Below are positions 41,201 to 54,622 of a DNA stretch of 64,000 nt, piece after piece. This DNA comes from Paraspadella gotoi (taxonomy: Eukaryota; Chaetognatha): the NCBI GenBank assembly GCA_051294375.1, contig CM119266.1, positions 6,961,431 to 7,025,430 on the forward strand. The letters run 5' to 3'. Made by a program: the position numbers and the translations under genes. How positions within the stretch are numbered: position 1 is the first letter of the stretch; each line of letters opens with the position of its first letter. The notes beneath the pieces are model-generated. The model did not search any database and had not been told where the DNA came from. It was given only the letters and a program-made list of their open reading frames with translations.

Positions 41201-41966
41201 CAACAATCACCCTCTAACATCTAACCAAATTAAATGGTTATTAGGTTACCGTAAAAAGCGATGGCGTGATGCCCTCAAAGTTCCCTTCCAAATTAACCTT
41301 CAGTTTCCACGATTGCGATATTTCAGTCACGTCCATATTGTTCTTCTTTAACTTGGAAAAGACGTCTGATACCCAGAGCGACTGTGGGAAAAAAAGGGAC
41401 AAGCGACTTACCTTGAGGCTTCGTTTTGTCCACTTATGGATTTTTACAAGATGCTACGTACAACTACATAATATTTTCTTTTCACATCAACTAACATCGT
41501 TCGCATCGCTTCTCAGTTATCCCTCATTTTTGACGACCTGCTTGTGCGACTTGGACAATAGTCTCTGCTCCAAAATGGCCTCCAGCCTCGGATCAATGGC
41601 CTCCGTGGCCGGATCCGTCCACGGCCACCTCGCCTCTATGCGTGGACGACCGGTTTCGGGCGTCAGTCGCGTGCAGGCAGCGAGGCAGGCGGCCACGACG
41701 CCGCCGACGGCCAGCCCTCCTCGTCCCAGCGCCCCGTTCGGTTTCGATGCCGGCCCAGTGGCGCCATCGACGACGCTTTTCATCGCCGTCCCCAATGCGA
41801 CGCCACAAAGGGGCAGAAAGAAAGAGGAAGTGGAACCGTAGAGAGGGATGACTTGGAGAGACGCCGCCGAGAGACTGCAGCCGGAGAAGTCATCGGGTGA
41901 GAGTGCCAAGAAGTCGGGCACAGAAGATTCCTCCCCGTCGGACGAGAGGGCGGGATCGGCCGACAT
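38291..41966 (-). CDS. OMA1: OMA1-like M48 zinc metalloprotease
   Basis: Exons, 5' to 3': 41966-41538, 41381-41250, 39817-39610, 39307-39105, 38434-38291; 1116 bases, 371 residues, phases agree. OMA1 is an inner-membrane mitochondrial protease that cleaves OPA1 under stress. Evidence: zinc motif HELGH at residues 229-233 within GYAMGHELGHVICGH; the third-ligand region LPYMRLIEREADVVGLKLAAKAC, as in OMA1; and the C-terminal block PPEWRSTHPSPPSRASRLQSLLPWAHKI..NCP, which parallels the OMA1 PEWLSTHPSH block. Hydrophobic segments are visible near residues 38-55 and 75-95 and after the zinc site. The protein is much shorter than human OMA1 (524) and starts with an acidic MSADPALSSDGEESS instead of a mitochondrial presequence, so an upstream exon may be missing. 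The acceptor of the last exon (AAAG|ATTCC) was chosen by phase and similarity. Intron 2 carries nested mobile elements. Confidence 0.85.
39943..40991. mobile_element. Foldback element in the OMA1 intron, interrupted by another repeat
   Basis: The left arm (from about 39943: TAAGGCGGAGTGAAAG, then ATCAAAATTCGAATAG, TTTTCGCATTAGCCCATA) is repeated in inverted orientation in the right arm (about 40600-40991, ending near GCTACGCTT). Both arms resemble those of the element at 60494-61021. There is no coding capacity, so it is a non-autonomous foldback or MITE-like element. A clean target duplication is not visible here. Positions 40190-40584 are a separate inserted repeat. Confidence 0.75.
40190..40584. 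mobile_element. Inserted repeat with perfect 24-base terminal inverted repeats
   Basis: 40190-40213 and 40561-40584 are exact reverse complements (24 bases, core TTTTTGAGGCAACAAC). The interior holds sequence whose reverse complement matches the tandem units at 55952-56665. It sits between the two arms of the larger foldback element, so it is a nested insertion or the natural centre of a composite. Confidence 0.75.
41181..41218. repeat. GC-rich dispersed repeat in an OMA1 intron
   Basis: A 38-base stretch beginning GCGCCCGCCGGCATCGCCCA that matches the reverse complement of 62091-62128 at 37 of 38 positions. It stands out against AT-rich intron sequence. Confidence 0.8.
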
Positions 41967-42907
41967 CTAACAGTTGGACCGACGCGGTTCGGAAGTCGGA
42001 GTCATCGAATTCATCGTCATTATCGAAATGGACTAACTTGATTATCAATATATAAAATAAATTAGAAATAACACATAATATTGAATAATTCGATTTAAGT
42101 AGGCTCTCGCCGACTGGAATCCTCTTTTTTTCGGGTTTTGGCGGGTCAGAACTTTTGAAACTTGGGTAATTTGTAATAAAAATTCTAACGGGGTTAAAAC
42201 TAAATAAAAGTGATATCTATCTAAAACAAATTTTATGGCCCTAAAATTTAGTTGCTCAAACCGTTCTGACAAATTTTTCAATATAGGAATTATATACGCA
42301 ATTTTTTAAATTTAGAATGAAATGTTAACCAGTTTTTAACATTTTTTAAACAGCAATGCTATGGCTAAATTCGCTATACTGTTGTTATATGCTAAAGGAT
42401 AGCAGTGCCTCAACTTTTAATTTAGCTTGAGGCTCAAGCTAAATTAAAATTACGATGTTCAACTGTTCGTAGCATTCAAATTTTTCGTCCATCAGCGCCA
42501 TAAGTCGAAGCCGGAACAAATTCGAAGTATAGAATGTGTAAAATGAACACCTCTAATTCCATATTGAAGTTTGAACTTAGAGTTCACAAAAGTTCATTTA
42601 GTACGGACGAACTTTAACCAAGGCAACTTGTCGGGAACTTTAACTCTTCAGATTTTCCTAGGTCTGTTCTGATCTGCTTCTGGATTTAAATAATTACTTT
42701 CCATCCGCTCTCTGACTGGATCAGCAACAACAGTTTAAACAGTCGGTTATATTTTCAACAAAAAGTGATATTCCTATTAAAAAAGAGAAAAATATTTAAT
42801 ATTCATGGGTAACAAATAGGTAAAAAAAATTTAAGAAAAAAGGCTCTAAAAAAATTGGCACTGTCCACAAAATCACAAAACGTTGTTGTTCCATATCATC
42901 ACGAAAG
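41967..42907. other. Spacer between OMA1 start and RFC1 end
   Basis: AT-rich, no recognisable gene. Short inverted sequence at about 42404-42448 (TTTAATTTAGCTTGAGG and GCTCAAGCTAAATTAAA) can form a strong hairpin. It should contain the RFC1 3' UTR and the OMA1 promoter. Confidence 0.5.
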
Positions 42908-45900
42908 TCACTTCCCCTTGCCACCTCTACCACCACCTCTACCCTTACCCCCTCCTCTACCCCCTCCTCTTCCCCCACCCCGAGACGAGCCCCCTGTCGG
43001 CTTCTTGGCCTTGACAGCCGTCGCCGCCACGCCATCGTCATCTTCCACGTCGTCCGCCTCGTCTTCATCGCCTAGGAACCCGCCCTCAAAGGTAAGATCC
43101 ACGACGGGTTTGGCCTTGCGGGTCTTTTTTACGCCGACGTCGCTGGAATATGGGGTCATGTGACCCTCTTTGTTGTAGGTCCGGGTCAAAGCGGCCTTCG
43201 TCTAGATTGATGAATAAATGGTTCACTATGTAGAAAAAGAACCCTTTTTGATCACTCCATACCTTTGACGAAACCCCCGCCATGGGATCCGGCATTCCCG
43301 GCCATGCGTTGAGCTCCAAGACGGAATCCATGTCTTCCTTCAAAAGGTCGTAGCCGTGAAGCACCTCCATCACCTCGCCGACTCCGTCCGACTCTTTCGT
43401 CACCAAAGGCCTCGTCAATGCCGACGCCAACGGTGACATGTAGTCCATCATTAAGTCGCGCGAAGATCCACTGATTCTGATAAAATTAACATCATAACGT
43501 TATATTAATAATATTTCTTTTTAAAAAGGCAGAATGAAGCTATAGAAATGCAAGAGAATCAAAGATCTATATGAAGAGTCATCCTCATCAATCCCCAACC
43601 TGAGCCTAGCGTGCGCCTGCAATTCCGTCAACTGCCTGGCCGCCTTGTTGCTCTTTGAATGCTTTCCCAACCAAGCAGGAAAATTAGTCTGAGCCGTCCA
43701 ATGTCCCCGCATGATCTCGCCAGGCAGCACCGAGGCGAAGATGGCCTGCGTCGGCAACAGGTTCCAACTCTGCGCCGAACGGATCCGTCGATCGACGAGA
43801 TCGCCTGCCGCGATGGCGCTGGCGGCGCGGGAGAGGCTTCGCAGATGCAGGCGTCGATCCCCGCGGGCCGCGGACGGGACGATTGACGGGTAGTTCTCCT
43901 GGACGAAGAGCGGCGCGAGAGAGTAATCGTGGAAGAAGAGGTCGCTCTTGTCGATGAGGCTCATCTTCGCCGTCTCCTCCGTCGTTTCGAAGACCTTTCG
44001 CACAGCCTCGAAGGGCCCGATCTTGAGGTCCTTCTTGGCGTCGGCAGCGGCGGCGTCCGCCTTGTCGGCCGAAAGCTCCTTGGAATCGGCCGTCCACATG
44101 CTGATGTTGTGGATGATCTGGCGCACATCGTGGTTGGCCAGGGCGATGACGTTGTTGAGCGCGGCGGGTTGGATTTTGACGCCCTCCTTGAAGCAGATGG
44201 AGAGGACGGCGCCGCGGATCTGTTCGAGACGCGGCCGATAGAAGCGGAGGTCGTAACAGTAGTTGGCCAAAGAACGGACCTTGTTGCTCTGCCGATCGTT
44301 GCACATGGCGATGACAGGGATTCCCGTCTTTTTGATCAACTGAATGAGCTCACTCATACCGCCGCGGTCCTCGTTGCCCGACATGCCGTCCACCTCGTCC
44401 ATGATGAGGCAATGCTTGTGACCGCCAGTCGAGATTCGATCGGCGGAGACAAAATCGGTGACGGTGTGGTTGTTCAGCAACTCTGCCACAGTCTCCTTCA
44501 AGCTCTTTTGGTTTCGACGATCAGAGGCGTTGAGCTCGACGTAGGCGAATCCCAACTCTTGACAAGCGAGGGTGGCCGAAGTCGTTTTGCCGACGCCGGG
44601 CGGACCCGAAAGCAGCGCCGCACGGAATCCTCGCCCGTCGTCCTTGGGACCGCCGCGCCCGCCGGTGGATCGAACGGGCAAGGCCTCGGCGCCAGAGTGC
44701 CATTTGTGCCAGTTGGAGAGCCAGAAGAGCAGCTTCTTAACGTTGGAGGCATCGCCCTGTTGGCCTATGATTTGTTTTACAGATTTGGGGCGATACTTGT
44801 CGACCCAGAGCTCCGATTCAGCTTTGCTTGACAAAGAGGAGGGAGGAGCTTGGCCCTTAGGCGCAAATGGGGACGAAAGCTTGAGCTTTTCACCGGAGGA
44901 AATGTTCGGTTTTATCTTGTCGGTCGTCGGAGCGGCCATCTTGTTCTTGACGGTCGTAGAGGGGACCAGCTTGGTTTTGTCGGTCTTAGGTTTTATCTTC
45001 GCCGAGGAAACTGAAGGCTTGAGGTCGTTAGCTGCTTGATCAATTTTGGTTACGGAAGAGTCCGCTTTAAATTTGTCGGGAATTGACTTCGCATTTCGTT
45101 CCACTTTAGAGAGTTTTTCACTATTAGTCGAATTCGATTTCCCTTTCTTGACATGAGAAACTTCCTCCTTGATCTTTTTCGACTTCTCGGGACTCAACTG
45201 GCGACGATGGGGCTTTTCCTCAATTTTCGTGAACTGTGACGTTGATTCGATCTTCTTTGACGGCGAATCCTCGGTCGTCCTCTTTCGCGGCGATCGTCGT
45301 AGATTTTTGTTCTCGTTCGGCGAACAAACTTTTTCTCTTTTAGACGGAGAAGTTTCGACTGACTGCGTGGGCGAATATTTTACTTTGGACAACTGTTCTT
45401 TGTCGCCTTTCGATAGTAACGGATCCACATCGACCCACTTCGACGGCGAGGTTTCGATTTTGTCCCGTTTCGACGGCGACAAATTAGTTTTGTCTCGTTT
45501 AGCACCGTTAACTTCCTCTTTGACAACATCTTTCGTCGCCGCTTTGTCCTTTGTCGCCGCGTCGCCATTTGCGACTTTTTTTTCGACGCCACGAGTCGGC
45601 GTTTTGTCGACGCGTGTCGGGATGGCGGCGCCGAAATAATGAGAGGCTGAAATGACGGGCGACTTAGCAGCCTTCTTCAACGGTTCGACGGCGAAGGAGG
45701 CGACTTTAGGCTTTTTCGACTTGGGCGCGAAATCCTCGCCGTCCGAATCTGAATCGATGACGTTCTTCTTCGTCTTTTTGTTTCCGACGCCGCCGCCGCC
45801 GTTCTTTTGTTTGGCAACCGGCGGAGTTTGAGGCACAAAGTTGTCTTCGTCATCGTCGTCATCATCAAAGTCTACGGCTTTCGATTTGACGGGGCGTTTG

Positions 45901-46016
45901 ATTTTGTCAGCATCCGCCAGTGTCTTCCGCTTTTTCGAGTTTGTCGCGTCTTTTGAAGAGTTGTCTTTCTGATTCGCAAGTCCCGCTTTGGGTTTAAAAA
46001 AACTTCGGATATCCAT
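42908..46016 (-). CDS. RFC1: Replication factor C large subunit (RFC1), without a visible BRCT domain
   Basis: Exons, 5' to 3': 46016-43600, 43476-43263, 43201-42908; 2925 bases, 974 residues. RFC1 is the large subunit of the clamp loader that places PCNA on primer-template DNA. Start chosen at MDIRSFFKPK, the conserved RFC1 N-terminal PCNA-binding-like motif; an in-frame ATG 57 bases upstream is less likely. Visible: SHYFG at about 125-129, the SELWVDKYRPKSVKQIIGQQ collar motif, Walker A SGPPGVGKTTS at about 470-480, Walker B CLIMDEVDG at about 536-544, the GIPVIAMCNDRQSNKVRSL sensor region, and the RFC1-type C-terminal domain (MDYMSPLASALTRPL, EGHMTPYSS). Between SHYFG and the AAA+ module (about 130-400), where other RFC1 proteins carry a BRCT domain, there is only Lys/Ser-rich sequence with SPSK repeats. 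The C-terminus is an RGG-rich tail (SRGGGRGGGRGGGKGRGGG) not typical of RFC1. Confidence 0.95.
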
Positions 46017-46076
46017 AGTTTCGATTAAGAGCGGAAGACGGGCCAAATTAGACCCTCTCAGAGTTACAAACAAAAA

Positions 46077-46095
46077 CCTGCGAATAAAAAGTCAA
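46077..46095 (-). promoter_or_regulatory. Possible trans-splice or 5' UTR acceptor upstream of RFC1
   Basis: On the minus strand a pyrimidine-rich stretch TTTTTATTCGCAG ends with AG at 46079-46078, about 62 bases before the RFC1 ATG and about 104 bases after the BMS1 stop. There is no AATAAA in the 166-base gap. A 3' splice site in such a short gap fits spliced-leader addition to the downstream gene of an operon. An ordinary 5' UTR intron would have to start inside BMS1. Confidence 0.45.
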
Positions 46096-46182
46096 CAAAA
46101 CGTTAAGGATCGAAATAATAACGGAAAACACGATCTAAAAATATCAACGAAAACGCATAACAAGGAATAACAGTTTTTCAAT

Positions 46183-49100
46183 TCACTTTTTCCCCTTCTC
46201 CTTCCCTTTCTTTTTTCTCCTCCCACCCTTCTCGCCCTCTTCCTCGTTCTGTCCCAACGCCTTGAACATCCTCTTCCTAATGTCCTTCTCCTTGGCCAAC
46301 TTGTGCCCCTCCACTCGTTGCATCTCCTTCCTGTGGGCCTGGACCCGCTTGACCATGGCCACCTTCTCCTTTCTTTTCTTTTCTTCGTGCAGAGTCTTGA
46401 CCATCTCCATGAGGTGGCCCATCTCCTGCTCCCGCGGTTCCTTGATGACGACGACGCGGTCGGCCAGCGCCGCGTCACCTTTCTTCGTCGTCTCCTTGGA
46501 TCTAGCCCTGAAGGGCAGGGTCTTTTTGAGAGCGGCGGGGACGACGAAGGGAGCGAAGACGCGCGGCTTCCGCTTGATGTCGCGATAGTTGCTGTCGGGA
46601 TTTTGCGGGGCAGTGAGGGAGCGCTCGAAGCGGAGCTGGCCGACCGTCTTCATGCCTTGCCAATCCCCGCGTTCCTCAAACGGAAGAAGAAGCGTCGTGA
46701 TGGGGTTGTAGAACTTGGGGATGGGGACTCGGAACCAAGTCCGAAGAAAGACGATGTCGCTCAGAAGGATTTTGTCTTCGAAGGTGGCGCGAAAGGCACC
46801 GTCGGGGGCTTTGATGGCTTTCTTGACCACGCCGCGAATGCCGGAGACGGTGCGGATAGCGGCGCCTTCGAACTTGGCCACTTCAAGAGAACTGGTGAAC
46901 ATGTCCTTTACAAAAGCCGTCTTCTTGAAAATCTTCAACGGAGTACCAGTCAATTTGAGCTTTTTTACGATCTCTGTGGATTTATCGAGATCCAAAACAA
47001 CGCCTGTGGCAGCGATTCGAAAGTCAGACGATGACTTTTGCTGCTGCAGCGCCAAAATACCAGAACCCTGTGGCGTTATGGGTCCCCAAAAGGTAGCGGT
47101 GCAGTGAAGATGCTCCGGCGTGTACTTGAGCATTCTTTGACGATAGTTGTGATCCTGAACGGAGTAAACCGGAACCGTCTGAAACCGTCGCCAGCCCAGC
47201 GATACCATGAGAGGATCCCTGTTCTTGAGAATCCTCTTGTGCCAACGATGTTTCTTTAATCTCGCCCTCAAATACCCGACGGCGCTCTCTCCGCTCAACA
47301 AGGCACCTACGATGATCGGCGATCGAGGGTCAAACTTCTCCACAAACTCGCATGGGACATCGTGTAATTCGAGACGGACGTAGAGACCCGGGCGGAAGCC
47401 TTCAAGTTTGGCGCGAGTTTCATCGTCGAGAGCGGCGAACTCTTGCCGGTTGAGGATCGACTGGGCCTCCGCGGCCGAGCGCAACTCGTCGTAATGTTTC
47501 CCGTCCGTTTCTTTATTGTCGTATTGCAGATCGAACATTTCCTTCAACTGTCGCTTCTTCTCCATTCGTTTTTGTTTCTCTGTTTTTTCTTCTTTGTTTT
47601 CTTCTTCCTTTTCTTTCTCCCCGTCCTCCTCTTCGTCCTCTTTCTCCTCCTTTGCCTCTCTCGTCTCTCCAGTCTCCAAATCTTCAAAATCCCCGAAGAC
47701 GTCGTCGTCGTCGTCGACCTCGCCGTGGGCGGCCAATCTCTTCTCGGCGTCGGCGGCGCCCCAGTCGCCAGTCACGAAGCAGTCGGCGATGAGGGCGAGA
47801 GTGTCGGGATCGCTCCAATCGCGCGTCGACTTGGGCCGATCGAGGGTGCGGTCGGTTGCGTCGGCGAGAACGCGGGACTTTCGGTCGGCGTCTCGACGAT
47901 CCTGCGCGGCGCGGATGACGAAGAGGCCGCCGACTGGTTCGTTTTCCGTTTCCTCCTTTTTTTCTTCTTCTTCGCCGCCATAGACGAGTTTCATCCAGTT
48001 CTTCTTCTCCTTCTGATGTCGGGCGAAGGTGGATCGAGCCTTGGAAAGGAGGTCGTCCTTCCAGCGGAGCGCACCCGATTCTTCGGCGGCGGATTCGACA
48101 TCCATCGATTCATCTTCGGAATCATCTTCTTCTTCTTCTTCTTTATTTCCGTTAACTTTGACTTCGTCTTTTTCTTTCCCGTTATCCTCGTCATCGTCAT
48201 CTTGATCCATGGTTTCGTCGTCGTCTTCATCTTGATCGCTAGCTTCATCTTCCTCCTCCTCTTCCTCATCATCATCATCTCCCTCTTCTCCGTCTTCCTC
48301 CTCATCTTCTTCTCCCTCTTCAACTTGAAAAGCCCATTCGTTATCTGAATCTTCGTCTTCTTCTTCCTCATCATTATCATCCTCTTCCATTTCATCTTCA
48401 TCTTCGCTTTCCTCTTCGTCATCGTCATCTCCCTCGCTGGAATCGACTTGACCATCGAGTTGAGGCAATTTGCGCCTCCTCTTTGCGGCATTGAGAGATT
48501 CATTTTCTTCTTCTTCCTCCTCGGAAGTTCCTTCCTCGTCCTCATCATCGTCGTCCTCATCGTCTTCATCCTCCTCCTCGTCCTCCTCTTCATCGTCATC
48601 ATCCAAATCGTCATTCTGTTTTGACGAAGTAAACATCTTCACTGCCGAATCAGACTTAGGTTTTTTAGACTTAAGACCCACGTCAGCAGCATCTTGTTCA
48701 TTGTCTCCCTCGTCGTTATCATCATCATCATCGTCATCATCATCATCATCAACCTCTTCATCCTCCTCTTCATCTTCGTCTTCCAATACGTCAATCTTCT
48801 TCGAAGATGAAAACATTTTCACGCTTGAATCAGACTCAGTTTTTTTGGACTTGGGACCCAGGTCGGCAGTTTCCTGTTCACTGTCGTCGTCGTCGTCGTC
48901 GTCGTCATCCTCATCTTCATCCTCCTCCATTTTCTCAACCTCCTCCCTCGCCGGCCTCCTCGCCCTTCCGACTCCACCGCCCCTCGCCAAGTCTGCGTTG
49001 ACGACCGGTTCCGACTGAGTAAAGACGCTCAACCGCGCCTCCTCCATTCGATCGTCGAGAGTCCGTTCCGCCTTTGCCAACGCTTCCAACATCCCCGCCC

Positions 49101-50665
49101 GCGGCTCCTCGTCATCATCCTCCGCCTCGCCTTCTTTTCGCCTTCGCCTCCCGACGATGTCGACGTAAACGGAGTCCTTGTCGTAGAGAACGCCTCCGAC
49201 TCCGGCCATGGGTGCGTAGACGAGGCGCTCCTTCCGGTTGAGCGATCGTTTCTTCACCGTCTCCGGCAGAGGGCAAGGATCCGGCATCGGTGCCAGGGAG
49301 CGGAGCCGGAAATCGGCAACGCCCGGCACGTGAACGTCGGAGTCGGGCTTGAGGCTGGCGCCGCGAACGTAGCCGAAGAGGGCGACGCGTCGATCGCCCT
49401 TAGGGTGGAGACGAACGAATTCAGGGTCGGTGATGTCCTCCATTCGGTCGGCGAGGACGAAGGGATGAGTGGTGCGCCACTGGGGGGGGGGTGAGGAACG
49501 AGTAAATTAAGTTAAATATACAGTTAATATCGCGGTTAAAATAAATAAGTTCATTATTACTGTGAAAAGAAGACCTACCAGTACAGGATTGAACTTCATG
49601 ACCGAAATAAATCTTCCTAAATTGTGCACTTCACGTTTGAGATATTCTTCACGATCCAAACCCGAAAGATAAAATAGTTTTGCTCCCTGGTAAATTTCCG
49701 TCCAAAACCTGAGAAAAAAAAATTTAAGATCAAAAGTTATTAACATAACATTTTAACATTATAACATAATAACATAACATTATAACAAAATTCTTTGAAC
49801 GCGCCTGTGCTTCAGCTTCTTCTTGGTCTGCTTAAGTCGCTTCGAGTCTTTGATCATGTCGAGATGAGTCAACACTCCCATGATCTTAGGAAATCCGTGG
49901 ACTTGACAAACGTTGAGAAATTCAAACGTTTCCATTTCGAAACCGAAGTTGGCGTCTGGAGAGAAAAATATATTCGTCGTCAATGTATCTAATGTTCGCA
50001 TCTCTCACACAAACAAGAACCATTCAGTTTCGGCAACGGACCAATCATGAGTAGAACGAGGTCAGCAATCTTCGCCACGTCGATCATCGAGTAGACGTCG
50101 GCGGCGCATTCGACGAAGGTGATCCTTCGCTTCTTCCCGGAGACGACGGTGATGGGACCCACGGGGTGATTGACGCGTTGTTGAGCGAAGTTTTTCACGA
50201 GGCACTTGATGAGGGTGGTTTTTCCAACCTTTTTAAAAAGAGAAGGCGAGGATTAAAATAATCTTTTTAAAATAAAACTTATCACTGATCCCACCACCCC
50301 TCCAGCACCTTGGGCGGACCGACGAGAGCGACGACGAAAGGCGGAGGCTCGAGCGGCGTTCGATCCACATCGGGCAACCTCTTCCTCTTCTCCTTGATGT
50401 CCGCCGTCCGTCGGAATTTCTTCTCCAACTTTTTAACGTTGTTGAAGGCGAAGGCTTTGGGGTTGCGTTTCGGATCCGGCGCCAGGCGCTGTTTCTTGGT
50501 GCCATCGGCATCGCCGGCGCCTTCGACGCCGGCCTCGGCGTCATCGTTCGGCGCCGCTTGTTTGTCATGTTCCTTCTTAGCTTTCTTTTTTCGGGCCTTC
50601 GGTCCGCTCTGTCTAACATTGTGACGCTTTTTCGTGTCGTCCTCGCCCAGAGTCATTTTCGACAA
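46183..50665 (-). CDS. BMS1: BMS1 ribosome biogenesis GTPase
   Basis: Exons, 5' to 3': 50665-50309, 50228-50042, 49955-49805, 49708-49579, 49479-46183; 4122 bases, 1373 residues (human 1282). BMS1 is a nucleolar GTPase of the small-subunit processome that works with RCL1 in early 18S maturation. Evidence: N-terminal basic RNPKAFAFNNVKKLEKKF and VDRTPLEPPPFVV; P-loop GPPKVGKTT split by intron 1; VSGKKRRITFVECAADV; ANFGFEMETFEFLNVCQVHG; GVLTHLD; WTEIYQGAKLFYLSG. Then the BMS1/TSR1 domain (DPCPLPETVKKRSLN, VYAPMAGVGGVLYDKDSVYVD) and C-terminal blocks (GWRRFQTVPVYS, YTPEHLHCTATFWGP, GTPLKIFKKTAFVKDMFTSSLEVAKFEGA, FRATFEDKILLSDIVFLRTW). The acidic central region (about 455-760) is a long Asp/Glu tract with an internal duplication. 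Intron 3 seems to use a GC donor (CACAG|GCGCGT). Confidence 0.95.
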
Positions 50666-51352
50666 TTGTTTTTTTTTTCCAGTTTTTTTTAGTATTTTTT
50701 CTTTAGCGCTGCATCCATCGATACTTATAAATTAGAATAACTGAGCATTTTAAAAAAGGCGATTTTGAGAAGGGGAACTGGGGGAGTGGAAAAATGGGTA
50801 AAATTTTACTTTCACCGAGCGGAGTTTGGGCGTATTTAGAAAAACCACTTAAAAATATCTATTTTTAAAAAAAATACAACAAAATTATTACTCAATTACT
50901 CTAACCCTAAACCGCCCTAATCCAGGTCGGCGAAAGTAAAATCATGCCAAAAAATGAAAACGAGAAGGGAAAACAAATTTTCCTTCATCTCGCGACGATC
51001 CAGAATAATTACTCTGTTTGGCTAAATGATTCTACGTCTATCGATTCGCTACTCTGTAACTGCTACGGTAATGCAACAAAAGTTAAAAATGAAATTTTTA
51101 TCAAATTGGTGATTCGAAGACAAAACTGCCACGAATTTTAAATAAACGTCCTTCAAATAATTAAAAACAAACTTAGTACCAAAGGAAAATTAAATGAGAC
51201 TGCAAAAATGACTGGAAACGATTGAATTCGGTAGTCGTTGTCAGAAAAAAGAATCGCGACCTGAATGAAAAAATAAAATAAAATAAATAATATAATATAA
51301 ATATAATTTAATAATAAATAAGTCGTTTTTGACTCACCCTGCTTCTCTTCCT
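50666..51352. other. Spacer between BMS1 start and TMEM259 end
   Basis: AT-rich. A 65-codon open frame on the plus strand at 50944-51141 (begins MPKNENEKGKQIF) has no recognised relatives and no visible splice or poly(A) context. It is noted as a possible but unsupported small gene. The region otherwise holds the BMS1 promoter and the TMEM259 3' flank. Confidence 0.35.

Positions 51353-54622
<3,270 letters not shown>

Noticed and set aside
43929-44831. 300-codon plus-strand frame
   Set aside because: Antisense of the RFC1 AAA+ module, which carries clear Walker motifs on the minus strand.
47443-49018. Long plus-strand frames rich in Ser, Leu and Phe
   Set aside because: Antisense of the Asp/Glu-rich BMS1 region; GAT, GAA and GAG codons read as Ser, Phe and Leu on the other strand.
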